Source of the DNA: Croceibacterium aestuarii
GTDB lineage: Bacteria; Pseudomonadota; Alphaproteobacteria; Sphingomonadales; Sphingomonadaceae
NCBI RefSeq assembly: GCF_030657335.1
Contig: NZ_CP131039.1
Coordinates: 1,178,001-1,242,000 of the forward strand
DNA: 64,000 bases
Reading direction: 5' to 3'
Shown here: positions 16,434 through 25,058 of the stretch, piece after piece
Layout of the letters: each line of letters begins with the position of its first letter
Position numbering within the stretch: position 1 is the first letter of the stretch
The notes under the pieces: generated by a model
What the model saw: the letters and a program-made list of their open reading frames with translations, nothing else
Databases searched by the model: none
Told to the model about the DNA's origin: nothing
Position numbers and translations under genes: made by a program

Positions 16434-16850
16434 TCAATCCCCCATCGCGTGGCACGCGACATAGCGGCGGTGGGCTTCGGCGCGGTGCTCGGCGAGGTAG
16501 ACCCCCTGCCAGGTCCCGAGCAGCATCCGACCGTCGGCGAAGGGCACGGTCAGCGAGGTTCCGGTCAGCATCGTCTTGATGTGCGCGGGCATGTCGTCGG
16601 GCCCCTCGCTGTCGTGCTCGTAGCCGCCGCCCTCGGGCGCCGCCATGTCGAGCCAGCGCAGGATGTCGCGGCGCACCGCGGGGGCGGCGTTCTCGTTGAT
16701 CAGCAGGCTGGCGCTGGTGTGCTGACAGAACAGCGTCACCGTGCCCATCTGGATGTCGCTGGCGCGCAGCCAGCTGGCGATGTCGTGGGTCACGTCGAGC
16801 AGGCCCTGCCCGTCGGTCTCGAAAGTGAGGATGGCGTGTGCTTGGCGCAT
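16434..16850 (-). CDS. YjbQ/UPF0047 family protein
   Basis: A 138-residue small cytoplasmic protein of the YjbQ family. Conserved features are TLFCQHTSASLLINENAAP (about 43-61), SEGPDDMPAHIKTMLTG (about 81-97) and the C-terminal LGTWQGVYLAEHR. The family trimerises around histidines that may bind metal; YjbQ has been reported to have weak thiamine-phosphate synthase activity in vivo, but its normal role is unsettled. Length is typical. It is divergent from the AlkB-like gene with only 20 bp between the two starts. Confidence 0.9.
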   Translation of the reverse strand: MRQAHAILTFETDGQGLLDVTHDIASWLRASDIQMGTVTLFCQHTSASLLINENAAPAVRRDILRWLDMAAPEGGGYEHDSEGPDDMPAHIKTMLTGTSLTVPFADGRMLLGTWQGVYLAEHRAEAHRRYVACHAMGD

Positions 16851-16870
16851 CGCGTTCCTATATCGGAAAA

Positions 16871-17437
16871 ATGGCTCAGCAGTGCGATTTGTTCGGCGCG
16901 CCCCCGCCGGTCCCGGGGCTGGTCTTCGTCGAGGAGGCCGTCGGTCCCGCGCTCGAGGCCGAGCTGGAGCGCCGCGTCGACGCCTGCGCGCTCGCCCCGT
17001 TCCAGTTCGGGCAGTGGCAGGGCAAGCGGCTCACGGCGAACTTCGGCACCGCCTACGATTACCAGCGCGGCCACCCCATCCCGGCGCCGCCGCTGCCCGC
17101 CTGGCTGCTCGATCTGCGCAGCCGGCTCGCCGGCCTGGCCGGACGCGCGGCGGAGGATTTCGTCCAGGGCCTCGTCATCCGCTACGATCCCGGCGCCGGC
17201 ATCGGCTGGCACCGCGACCGCCCGCAATACGGCGAGGTCCTCGGCCTCTCGCTCACCGCCCCCGCCACCCTGCGCCTGCGCCGCCGCACCCCCACCGGCG
17301 GCTTCGAGCGCCGCGCCGTCGAGCTGCCGCGCCGCAGCCTCTACCTGCTGAGCGGCGAGGTCCGCGACGCATGGGAGCACTCGATCGTGCCGATGGACGT
17401 GACGCGAAGGTCGATTACGCTGCGGACGATGCGGTAG
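16871..17437 (+). CDS. AlkB-like 2-oxoglutarate/Fe(II) oxygenase
   Basis: A 188-residue dioxygenase of the AlkB superfamily. The Fe(II) ligands are seen as HRDRPQYG (HxD, about residue 115) and the distal His in AWEHSIVPM (about 170). The 2-oxoglutarate-binding arginine is in RRSITLR near the C-terminus, and NxYxPG-like YDPGAGIGWHRD precedes the first His. Substrates are alkylated DNA/RNA bases or proteins; the subtype is not resolvable here. I start at ATG 16871 (MAQQCDLFG) rather than eleven codons earlier, since the earlier start would lie inside the divergent yjbQ gene. Confidence 0.87.
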   Translation: MAQQCDLFGAPPPVPGLVFVEEAVGPALEAELERRVDACALAPFQFGQWQGKRLTANFGTAYDYQRGHPIPAPPLPAWLLDLRSRLAGLAGRAAEDFVQGLVIRYDPGAGIGWHRDRPQYGEVLGLSLTAPATLRLRRRTPTGGFERRAVELPRRSLYLLSGEVRDAWEHSIVPMDVTRRSITLRTMR

Positions 17438-17515
17438 GGGAAATCATCGGAAACCGAGTCGGCTACTGTTGGGTGTTCGCCCCCACGCTGCTAGCGAGTG
17501 CGGAAGGGAGTCCGC

Positions 17516-19273
17516 ATGCCAACGCTCGATTTCAAGGGTAAGCCGTTTGTCTATTCGCACCACCTCTCGGTGCCCTACCGCGAACTGATCATCGACAAGG
17601 ACAAAAGCTTGCCGGCCGAGAAGGAGGAGCCTTCGCTCGACGACAACCTGATCATCCACGGCGACAACCTGGAAGCGCTCAAGGCGCTGCTGCCCCGCTA
17701 CGCTGGCAAGGTGGATGTGATCTACATCGACCCACCCTACAACACCGGCAACGAAGGCTGGGCCTATAACGACAACGTCAACTCGCCGCAGCTCAAGGAA
17801 TGGCTCGGCAAAGTAGTCGACGCCGAGGATATGGAGCGGCACGACAAGTGGCTGTGTATGATGTGGCCACGATTGCAATTGCTACGAGAGTTGCTTGCGC
17901 CTGACGGAGTGATCCTGGTCAGTATGGACGAGACAGAGATCTCAAATCTATACTTATTGATGGATGAAGTTTTCGATCGCTCAAATCGATTTGAGAACTT
18001 GATTTGGAAAAAGCGTTACGGAGGCGGACCGAAGGAAAAATTCTTCGTGAATCTCCACGAGTATCTCTTGGTATACGCAAAAGACAAGCGGAATATTACA
18101 CGAATTGATCGCCCTCTGACGCCTTCTAAGATAGAGCGATATTATCGCTGGACAGATAAGCAGTTGCCTGTCCGCGGCCCGTATCGTCGCCAGCCGTTGG
18201 AGGCGGCTAAGAGCTTGCAAAAAAGAGAGAATCTTCGATACCCAATAGAAGCCCCTGACTCTTCCAAGTTGTGGCCGAACTATCAGTGGCTGTGGGAAGA
18301 GGATCGGTATAAATCGGCGAAAGCAGATGATGAGATAGAAATACTACCATCGAACGGCGGTTGGTCGGTCCAATACAAACAGTATCTAAATGACGAAAGC
18401 GGGATTCAGAGAACCGAGAAACAGCAGAGTATTCTAAATGCTAACTCTGATTTTATTGACGGTATATATACACAGACAGGTTCGTCAGAGATACGATCTA
18501 TCTTTGGAGGGGTGGACGCATTTCCGTACCCTAAACCATCATCATTGCTTACAACGATTCTAGAGGCGAAATTCCATCCTAAGGACCACGCAAGCGCTGT
18601 AGTCTTGGATTCATTTGCGGGCTCGGGAACAACCGCTCACGCGGTCCTTGCGGCAAATCACGCCGACGGCGGCAAACGCAAGTTCATCTTGATTCAGCTC
18701 CCTGAGATAATTCGTGAAGATCAGCCGGCATACGAGTTGGGCTTTCGGCAGGTTGTCGATGTAACCGCCGAACGCGTCCGTCGCGTGATCGGGGGTGTCC
18801 CGAACGCCAAGAACGACGCTTTGCGAGAAGGCCTCGGCGGTTCGTTCACCTACTGTAAGCTCGGCGAACCGATGGACATGGAGCGGTTCTTCGCCGAGGA
18901 CGGCACCGCGCCCGAATGGGATCAAGTTGCGCGCTATGTCGCCTATACGGCTACCGGCGAAACGCTTGCGCCAGCCGAAGGGCCGGACGGGTTTGCGGGC
19001 CATGCCGGCAAATATCGTCTGCACCTGCTCTATCGTCCCGATGCGGAATGGATGCGCTCGAACGAGGCGATGCTCGATCTGACCACCGCCGAACGGATTG
19101 CTGAAGCAGCGAAGGCGGACGGCGGAAAGCCGGTACTGATATTCGCCGCGGGTAAGCTGATGGGGCAGCGAGTGCTGACCGGCCTAGGCCTCACATTCTG
19201 CCAGCTTCCCTATTCGGTCCATCGCATTCTGGGCGACGGAACCGAAGGCGTGGCAGGCATCGATGCGGCTTAA
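17516..19273 (+). CDS. mod: Type III restriction-modification system, DNA methyltransferase Mod
   Basis: A 585-residue N6-adenine methyltransferase of the beta class. Catalytic motif IV is DPPYNTGNE (residues 72-80) and the SAM-binding motif I is DSFAGSGTTAH (365-375), the order that defines the beta class. The region between them (about 140-365) is the target-recognition domain. The start ATG 17516 follows GGAAGGGAG. The stop lies inside the res gene (11-bp overlap), as expected for a mod-res pair. Nucleotides about 17930-18650, the recognition region, are visibly AT-richer than both flanks and use many A/T-ending codons, a sign of recombination that changed specificity. Confidence 0.94.
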   Translation: MPTLDFKGKPFVYSHHLSVPYRELIIDKDKSLPAEKEEPSLDDNLIIHGDNLEALKALLPRYAGKVDVIYIDPPYNTGNEGWAYNDNVNSPQLKEWLGKVVDAEDMERHDKWLCMMWPRLQLLRELLAPDGVILVSMDETEISNLYLLMDEVFDRSNRFENLIWKKRYGGGPKEKFFVNLHEYLLVYAKDKRNITRIDRPLTPSKIERYYRWTDKQLPVRGPYRRQPLEAAKSLQKRENLRYPIEAPDSSKLWPNYQWLWEEDRYKSAKADDEIEILPSNGGWSVQYKQYLNDESGIQRTEKQQSILNANSDFIDGIYTQTGSSEIRSIFGGVDAFPYPKPSSLLTTILEAKFHPKDHASAVVLDSFAGSGTTAHAVLAANHADGGKRKFILIQLPEIIREDQPAYELGFRQVVDVTAERVRRVIGGVPNAKNDALREGLGGSFTYCKLGEPMDMERFFAEDGTAPEWDQVARYVAYTATGETLAPAEGPDGFAGHAGKYRLHLLYRPDAEWMRSNEAMLDLTTAERIAEAAKADGGKPVLIFAAGKLMGQRVLTGLGLTFCQLPYSVHRILGDGTEGVAGIDAA

Positions 19274-21821
19274 GGAGTATCAGCTCGAAACGCTCGACAA
19301 GCTCGACGGCTTCGTGCGGCTGCTTGCGGAAGAGCGCCGCAATGAAGTCGAAACGCTGCAGTTCATCGCTAGCGCGCCGGAAGCGATGCAGGCCAAGCTC
19401 ATGGAAGGTCAGGTCGACCCTTGCATAGCGGCTTGGAAGAAGGCGCAAGAACAGGAGATCGCCGCCTCGCCCGACCCGTGGCGCGAACTGCTCGATGGCT
19501 ACGGTACGCAGGTCCCGCACGTCTGCCTCAACTTGCCAACCGGCTCAGGCAAGACGCTGATCGCCGGGCACGCGGTGGGCCGCATCCTTGGCGGCCTCGA
19601 CAGCGCCATGACCGGCTTCGTCCTTTGGGTGATGCCGTCCGAGGCCATCTACAAGCAGACCCGCGCCCAGCTCCGCGACCGCGGCAGCCCTGTGCGGCAG
19701 GCGCTGGAAGTGGCCAGCGGGGGGCGCGTCAAGCTTGTCGAGAAAGCCAATGATTTCACGGCCGCCGATGTGGAGACGGGCCTCGTCGTGATGACGCTCA
19801 TGCTCCAATCGTCGGTCCGGAAGAACAACCGCGAAGTGCTCAAGGTCTTTCGAGACAGCGGCAATTACGTCAGCTTCTACCCCGACATGGACGACAAGCT
19901 GGCGATGGACGCCCTGCTTGCGAAGGTTCCGAACCTCGAAACCAATGATCTTGGGGATGGCACGCCCGCGTCCGTCAAGCAGAGCCTTGGCAATACGCTG
20001 CGCATCGTGCGCCCGCTGATCGTGCTAGACGAAGGGCACAACGCCTACAGCGAAACGGCAAGGAAAACCTTGGGGGAAATGAACCCGCGGTTCCTGCTCG
20101 AACTGACAGCCACGCCTGACCGGGAGCAATCGAACATACTCGTAAAGATCGGTGGCCAGAGGCTTCGCGCCGCCGAGATGCTGAAGCTACCCATCGAACT
20201 CGTCTCGGACGCAAACGCTCCTTGGAAGGACACTCTCAAGGCGGCGCTCGACAAGCGCGCCGCTCTGGAGCGGCAGGCGCGGGAGCATCACGACCGCACC
20301 GATCAATTCATCCGCCCCATCCTGCTCGTGCGCGTCGAACGCACGGGCAAGGATCAGCGCGACGGGATGCACATCCACACCGAAGACGTGCGCGAAGAAC
20401 TGTTGTCACATCCCGGTGTGCAGGAGGACTGGATCAAGGTCCAGACCGCCAGCGTCAAGGAGCTCGATGATACCCTTATGGATGAAACCAGTCAGGTTCG
20501 CGTGATCATCACTAAGGATGCCTTGCGTGAAGGGTGGGATTGCCCGTGGGCCTATGTGCTGGCTCTACTGTCAAAGACGCAGGCGAAGACCGCGCTGACT
20601 CAGATGATCGGCCGCGTCCTGCGCCAGCCCGGCGCGCAGCGGACCGGGGTCGACGACCTCGACAGTTGCTGGGTCTATTGTTCCGATATCGAAGTGAAGG
20701 ACGCCGTCGAAAGCGTGCGCAAGGGGCTCGACGAAGAAGGCATGGGGGACCTGAAAGGCGCGGTCCGCGCAGGCGGCAACGTCGAAACCGAAATCCGCCG
20801 TGCCGAACGGCGCGCCGCCTTCAAAGGCGAACGGATACTAGTGCCCGCCGTCACCCATTCGGACGGAAAGGGTGGGTGGCGCCAGCTCGATTTCGACGGA
20901 GATATTCTCGGCGGGATCGACTGGGAGGCAGTTCGTTACACGGGCGGCAGGACCCTCGACCTAGCCAGCGCCGGGGCGGCGCGTGCCCGAACAAGCTTTG
21001 ATTACGGGCAAGGCGGAACACTCGAAAAGCAAGGTTCTGTTGAGCGAACCTTGCTGGCCAACGACGTCGACCGTCCGGATCTCGCACGGCGCTTGCTTGG
21101 GCTGATTCCCAACCCCTGGGTTGGTATCCGCCTGGTCGACGAAGGCCTGGGGGACTTGCGGGCGCGGGGAATTGCCGACGAAGAGATAGCCAGAGGACGG
21201 CTGGACCTGCTCGCGGACATGCGCACCAAGCTGACGGCCGACATCGACGAGAGGGCGCGCGAAATCTTCGAGGCAAAGCTGGATGAGGGGCTCATTGCCT
21301 TCAAACTGACGGGTGCAGCCAACGATTGGGAAATGGACCCGTGGGTCGAAGTGGAGTTTGCCCCCGGCATCGATACCTGGATGCGCAACGCCGACGACGA
21401 GAATCTCCAGCTCTCGCTGTTCGACCAGGGTATCAAGAGCAGCGAGCTAAACGGGTTCGAACGCGAAGTTGCCCTGTATCTGGATGGGTCGGACGCGCTC
21501 GCCTGGTGGTGGCGGCTTGCGTCGCGCGGAGCGTGGGGACTTCAGGGTTGGCGACGCCATCGGGTCTACCCCGACTTCCTGATGAAGCTGTCGGGCGACG
21601 GCAAGCGATTGTTCGTGCTGGAAACCAAGGGCAAGCAGCTCGACAATTCCGATACAGCCTTCAAGCGCGATTTGATGCAGACGCTACAGGACGCCTACGA
21701 GAAGCCGTCGATGGGGGAAGTAGAGCTGTTCGATGACTCGCCCGACGAAGTCCGTTTCCGGATGCTGCTGCAGGAAGAGAATTGGCGGTCCGAACTCGGA
21801 ACCGCCTTCGTAGCGAAATAA
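19263..21821 (+). CDS. res: Type III restriction-modification system, restriction subunit Res
   Basis: An 852-residue superfamily-2 helicase-nuclease. Walker A is LPTGSGKT (91-98), motif II DEGH (256-259), motif III TATPD (282-286), then ALREGWDCPWAYVLALL near 425 and motif VI QMIGRVLRQP near 450. The C-terminus holds a PD-(D/E)xK endonuclease (YPDFLM...LFVLETKGK, about 775-797). It pairs with Mod to cleave DNA between head-to-head unmodified sites after ATP-driven translocation or sliding. All catalytic motifs are intact and no frameshift is seen. It is translationally coupled to mod. Confidence 0.94.
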   Translation: MRLKEYQLETLDKLDGFVRLLAEERRNEVETLQFIASAPEAMQAKLMEGQVDPCIAAWKKAQEQEIAASPDPWRELLDGYGTQVPHVCLNLPTGSGKTLIAGHAVGRILGGLDSAMTGFVLWVMPSEAIYKQTRAQLRDRGSPVRQALEVASGGRVKLVEKANDFTAADVETGLVVMTLMLQSSVRKNNREVLKVFRDSGNYVSFYPDMDDKLAMDALLAKVPNLETNDLGDGTPASVKQSLGNTLRIVRPLIVLDEGHNAYSETARKTLGEMNPRFLLELTATPDREQSNILVKIGGQRLRAAEMLKLPIELVSDANAPWKDTLKAALDKRAALERQAREHHDRTDQFIRPILLVRVERTGKDQRDGMHIHTEDVREELLSHPGVQEDWIKVQTASVKELDDTLMDETSQVRVIITKDALREGWDCPWAYVLALLSKTQAKTALTQMIGRVLRQPGAQRTGVDDLDSCWVYCSDIEVKDAVESVRKGLDEEGMGDLKGAVRAGGNVETEIRRAERRAAFKGERILVPAVTHSDGKGGWRQLDFDGDILGGIDWEAVRYTGGRTLDLASAGAARARTSFDYGQGGTLEKQGSVERTLLANDVDRPDLARRLLGLIPNPWVGIRLVDEGLGDLRARGIADEEIARGRLDLLADMRTKLTADIDERAREIFEAKLDEGLIAFKLTGAANDWEMDPWVEVEFAPGIDTWMRNADDENLQLSLFDQGIKSSELNGFEREVALYLDGSDALAWWWRLASRGAWGLQGWRRHRVYPDFLMKLSGDGKRLFVLETKGKQLDNSDTAFKRDLMQTLQDAYEKPSMGEVELFDDSPDEVRFRMLLQEENWRSELGTAFVAK

Positions 21822-21938
21822 CCACTTTCCTACACGCCCCCAACCTGTCTAGCCTTCTCGGCGCACGGTCCGGGGCCGGGCCGCCTTTCGATGTTCCAAT
21901 CCACCCTTGCGGCGTGTTTTTCGCCTGAATCCCCGGAT

Positions 21939-22009
21939 CTGTCACCCGGGCAAATTCGGCCTAACATCTTGGAGGACAAAGATAAAATGCGATAGAGGCC
22001 GGGTGACAG
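21939..22009. repeat. Inverted repeat downstream of the Type III R-M pair
   Basis: An exact 11-bp inverted repeat, CTGTCACCCGG at 21939-21949 and its complement at 21999-22009, encloses 49 AT-richer bases. It lies in the 322-bp gap after res, in which no gene is visible. It could be a hairpin, or ends of a small decayed element at the edge of the R-M island; no target duplication was identified. Confidence 0.5.
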
Positions 22010-22049
22010 GGTGTAATTTGTGTCATCCTGCCGCGGGCCTTCAAATCCA

Positions 22050-22142
22050 GCCTAACGCTTCGCTGCTTGAGGCCTTTTGTCCGGCCTACGCTTCGCTGCA
22101 TGAGGCCTTCTGTCTGGCCTAACGCTTCGCTGCTTGAGGCCG
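22050..22142. repeat. Three tandem copies of a 33-34-bp repeat abutting the rimO stop
   Basis: Units begin GCCTAACGCTTCGCTGC at 22050, 22084 (one base deleted, one changed) and 22117. Each carries a TTGAGGCC or TGAGGCC end. Copies 1 and 3 are nearly the same. No spacers are present, so this is not CRISPR. It directly precedes the rimO stop codon on the opposite strand and may affect mRNA 3'-end formation. Confidence 0.75.
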
Positions 22143-22143
22143 G

Positions 22144-23517
22144 TCAGGCCAGCACGCCGAACAGGTCGTGCTCGTCCGAATCCTCGATGATCGCCGCGGC
22201 GAAGTCGCCGGGCCTCAGGGTGGCTGGGACGTTGCGCAGGAAGACGTTGCCGTCGATCTCGGGGGCGTCGGCCTGGCTGCGCGCGGTGGCGCCGATGTCG
22301 CCGTCCTCGTCCGGCTCGCCGACCTCGTCGACGATCACCGGCAGCGTGCGGCCGACCTTGGCGGCGAGTTTCTCGGCGCTGATCCGGGCGGTGAGGTCCA
22401 TCAGGCGGGCGTAGCGCTCTTCCTTGACCGCCTCGGGCACCGGGTCCGGCAGGGCGTTGGCCGCGGCGCCTTCGACCGGCTCGAAGCGGAACGCGCCGAC
22501 GCGGTCGAGCCGGGCTTCCTCGAGCCAGTCGAGCAGGTACTGGAAGTCCGCCTCGGTCTCGCCGGGGAAGCCGACGACGAAGCTCGATCGCACGGTGATG
22601 TCGGGGGCGATCGCCCGCCAGGCCTTGAGCCGCTCGAGCACCTTGGCCTCGTTCGCCGGGCGCTTCATCGCCTTGAGCACTTTCGGGCTGGCGTGCTGGA
22701 ACGGGATGTCGAGGTAGGGGGTGAGCAGCCCCTCGGACATCAGCGGGATCACCGCGTCGACGTGGGGGTAGGGATAGACGTAATGCAGCCGGGTCCACGG
22801 CACTTCGCCCTCCGGAGTGCGCAACTGGCCGAGTTCGCGGGCGAGGTCGGTCATGTGAGCGCGGACCGGGTGGCCGTGCCACATCTGCTCCTGATGGCGG
22901 ATGTCGACGCCGTAGGCGCTGGTGTCCTGGCTGATGACCAGCAGCTCCTTCGTCCCCGCGGCGACGAGCTTCTCGGCCTCGCGCAGCACCGCGTCGATCC
23001 GCCGGCTCGCGAGCTTGCCGCGCAATTGCGGGATGATGCAGAAGGCGCAGGAGTGGTTGCAGCCCTCGGAAATCTTGAGGTAGCTGTAATGGCGCGGGGT
23101 GAGCTTGATGTCGGTGTCGGAGGGCTGGGGCACCAGGTCGACGAACGGCCCCTGAGTCGGCGGCGCGGCCTCGTGGACGGCCTCGACCACCTGCTCGTAC
23201 TGGTGCGCGCCGGTGACCGCGAGGACCTGCGGGAAACGGGCGCGGATCGTTGCCGCCTCCTCGCCCATGCAGCCGGTGACGATGACCCGGCCGTTCTCGG
23301 CAATCGCCTCGCCGATCGCCTCGAGGCTCTCCTCCTTGGCACTGTCGAGGAAGCCGCAGGTGTTGACCACCACGACGTCGGCGCCCTCGTAGTCGGGGCT
23401 CATCGCGTAGCCGTCGGCGCGCAGCTTGGTCAGGATGCGCTCGGAATCGACCAGCGCCTTGGGACAGCCGAGGCTGACCATGCCGATGCGGCGCTGCTCG
23501 GGGATTCGCGTTGCCAT
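22144..23517 (-). CDS. rimO: Ribosomal protein uS12 methylthiotransferase RimO
   Basis: A 457-residue radical-SAM enzyme that methylthiolates the conserved Asp of ribosomal protein S12. Domains in order: UPF0004 N-terminal with three cluster cysteines ([32 protein letters not shown]), radical SAM core with [11 protein letters not shown] (CxxxCxxC, about 152-159), and a C-terminal TRAM domain ending at EHDLFGVLA. The pattern [10 protein letters not shown] separates RimO from MiaB. Length and all six cysteines are normal. It is divergent from the DUF1761 gene. Confidence 0.96.
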   Translation of the reverse strand: MATRIPEQRRIGMVSLGCPKALVDSERILTKLRADGYAMSPDYEGADVVVVNTCGFLDSAKEESLEAIGEAIAENGRVIVTGCMGEEAATIRARFPQVLAVTGAHQYEQVVEAVHEAAPPTQGPFVDLVPQPSDTDIKLTPRHYSYLKISEGCNHSCAFCIIPQLRGKLASRRIDAVLREAEKLVAAGTKELLVISQDTSAYGVDIRHQEQMWHGHPVRAHMTDLARELGQLRTPEGEVPWTRLHYVYPYPHVDAVIPLMSEGLLTPYLDIPFQHASPKVLKAMKRPANEAKVLERLKAWRAIAPDITVRSSFVVGFPGETEADFQYLLDWLEEARLDRVGAFRFEPVEGAAANALPDPVPEAVKEERYARLMDLTARISAEKLAAKVGRTLPVIVDEVGEPDEDGDIGATARSQADAPEIDGNVFLRNVPATLRPGDFAAAIIEDSDEHDLFGVLA

Positions 23518-23591
23518 GATGCGCGCGCCCCTACACCCGGCGCGGCGATTGGGCTAGACGCGAGTGCAAGGGGTCGGTCGGGAGAGGCAAT

Positions 23592-24002
23592 ATGGGCAAT
23601 GTGAATCTGCTGGCGGTGTTTCTTGGCGCACTGGCGTTCTTCGTCATCGGTGCGCTGTGGTACGGGCCGCTGTTCGGCAAGACGTGGAAAGACCTGATCG
23701 GTTACGACGGCGACAAGCTGCCCTACCCGGCGTCGAAGAATCCGATGCCGGTGATCATGGGGCTGGCATTTCTGCTCGAGCTGCTCGTCGCGCTGATGCT
23801 CGGGCACAACATCGCCCGGACCGATCCGCCGCCGTGGGTCATCATGATGATGGCGACCGGCTTCGGGGCGGTGATCATGACCCCGGCGCTGGGCATCCAC
23901 TACTTGTTCCAGCAGCGCCCGGGCAAGCTGTTCGCGATCGACGCGGGCTACTTCGTCGTCGGCATGGCGGCGATGGGCGGGGTGTTCGTCGCCTTCGCCT
24001 AG
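23592..24002 (+). CDS. DUF1761 family membrane protein
   Basis: A 136-residue inner-membrane protein with about four hydrophobic segments. The N-terminal NLLAVFLGALAFFVIGALWYGPLFGKTW is the typical DUF1761 opening (ALWYGP...F...W). The function of the family is unknown. A GGGAGAGGC ribosome-site-like stretch precedes the ATG. Its stop TAG and the stop of the convergent K+ channel gene share the same palindromic CTAG. Confidence 0.85.
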   Translation: MGNVNLLAVFLGALAFFVIGALWYGPLFGKTWKDLIGYDGDKLPYPASKNPMPVIMGLAFLLELLVALMLGHNIARTDPPPWVIMMMATGFGAVIMTPALGIHYLFQQRPGKLFAIDAGYFVVGMAAMGGVFVAFA

Positions 24003-25027
24003 CGCGGGGTGTCGCTCGGCAGCGTGCGGCGGATCTCGACGATGACGTCGCCCTCGCGCAGCGCGCCGGCCTCGTCTTCCCAGAAGCCGGTCATGCCGCC
24101 GTCGCGATAGACCCTGAGGCCGCGCCCGCCGGTGTCGAGCTGGTCGAGCGACTTGCCGATCTCGTCGGGCCTGACCGGGCGTTCGACGAGGTGGACGCGG
24201 CCGCTGATCGAGGCGAGGTCGGCGAGGTAGTCGGCAACGTGCGCGCCCTGCGCGCTGCCGGCCAGCAGCAGCCCGGTGAAGCGCACCGGGTTGATGACGT
24301 TGTCGGCCCCCGCCTGCCTGGCCAGCAGTTCGTTGTCGGCTGCCCGCACCACCACGCTGATCGGGACCTTCGGGGCGAGGTGGCGGACGGTGAGGACGAT
24401 CAGGATCGAGGCGTCGTCGCGGCCGGCCGAAACCAGCACCGCGCGCGCTTCGGCGATGCGCACCGAGATGAGGTTCTCGTCGCGCGTCGCGTCGGCCTCG
24501 ATCACGTTGCAGCCGAGCGCCTCGGCCTGCGCGAGCCGGTCCTCGTTCGGGTCCATCACCACGATGGACGAGGGATCGGCGCCCCGGGCGACGAGTTCGG
24601 CCACCGCCTCGGATCCGGAAATGCCGTAGCCGAGGACGACGTAGTGATCGGCCAGCTTGGCCTGGATGCGTGCCATGCGCCATTTCTCCCACGTGCGCTT
24701 GATGACGAAGCTGTACGCCGCGCCAACGAAGATGAAGATGACCGCGAAGCGGATCGGGGTAACAATGATCGCCTCGATGAGCCGGGCCCGGTCGCTGATC
24801 GGCGCGATGTCGCCAAACCCGGTGGTGGTGATCGAGATCATGGTGAAATAGACCACGTCGAGGAAACTGACATGGCCGTCATGATGGTCGACCAGACCGG
24901 CGCGATCCCACCAGTGGATCATCACCACGGCCATGATCAGCGCCATCACCGCCCCCATCCGCAGGCTGACGTCGGCCCACACCGGGACCCTGAGCGAGCG
25001 GCGCAGCGGGATGAAGCGTTGCGTCAT
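23999..25027 (-). CDS. Two-transmembrane K+ channel with RCK (TrkA-N) domain
   Basis: A 342-residue potassium channel of the KcsA/MthK type. Two membrane helices (about 23-40 and 84-108) flank a pore loop with selectivity filter TTTGFGD (67-73). An RCK/TrkA-N nucleotide-binding domain follows (GYGISGSEAVAELVARG, about 133-149) with VVMDPNEDR for ribose binding, and a small C-terminal TrkA-C-like part. It likely gates K+ flux in response to a cytoplasmic ligand. GFGD rather than GYGD is common in prokaryotic channels. It overlaps convergently by four bases with DUF1761. Confidence 0.92.
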   Translation of the reverse strand: MTQRFIPLRRSLRVPVWADVSLRMGAVMALIMAVVMIHWWDRAGLVDHHDGHVSFLDVVYFTMISITTTGFGDIAPISDRARLIEAIIVTPIRFAVIFIFVGAAYSFVIKRTWEKWRMARIQAKLADHYVVLGYGISGSEAVAELVARGADPSSIVVMDPNEDRLAQAEALGCNVIEADATRDENLISVRIAEARAVLVSAGRDDASILIVLTVRHLAPKVPISVVVRAADNELLARQAGADNVINPVRFTGLLLAGSAQGAHVADYLADLASISGRVHLVERPVRPDEIGKSLDQLDTGGRGLRVYRDGGMTGFWEDEAGALREGDVIVEIRRTLPSDTPR

Positions 25028-25058
25028 GCGCGGACCCGGCTACCCGTCGCCTCGGCCA

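Noticed and set aside
17516-21821. Broader defence island around the Type III R-M pair
   Set aside because: Neighbours (AlkB-like, YjbQ, RimO) are ordinary housekeeping or repair genes; no other defence family, toxin-antitoxin pair or integrase is seen.
22050-22142. CRISPR array
   Set aside because: Three units directly abut with no spacers, and no cas genes are present.
22168-23604. Plus-strand 478-codon frame opposite rimO
   Set aside because: Shadow of a complete radical-SAM gene with all cysteines.
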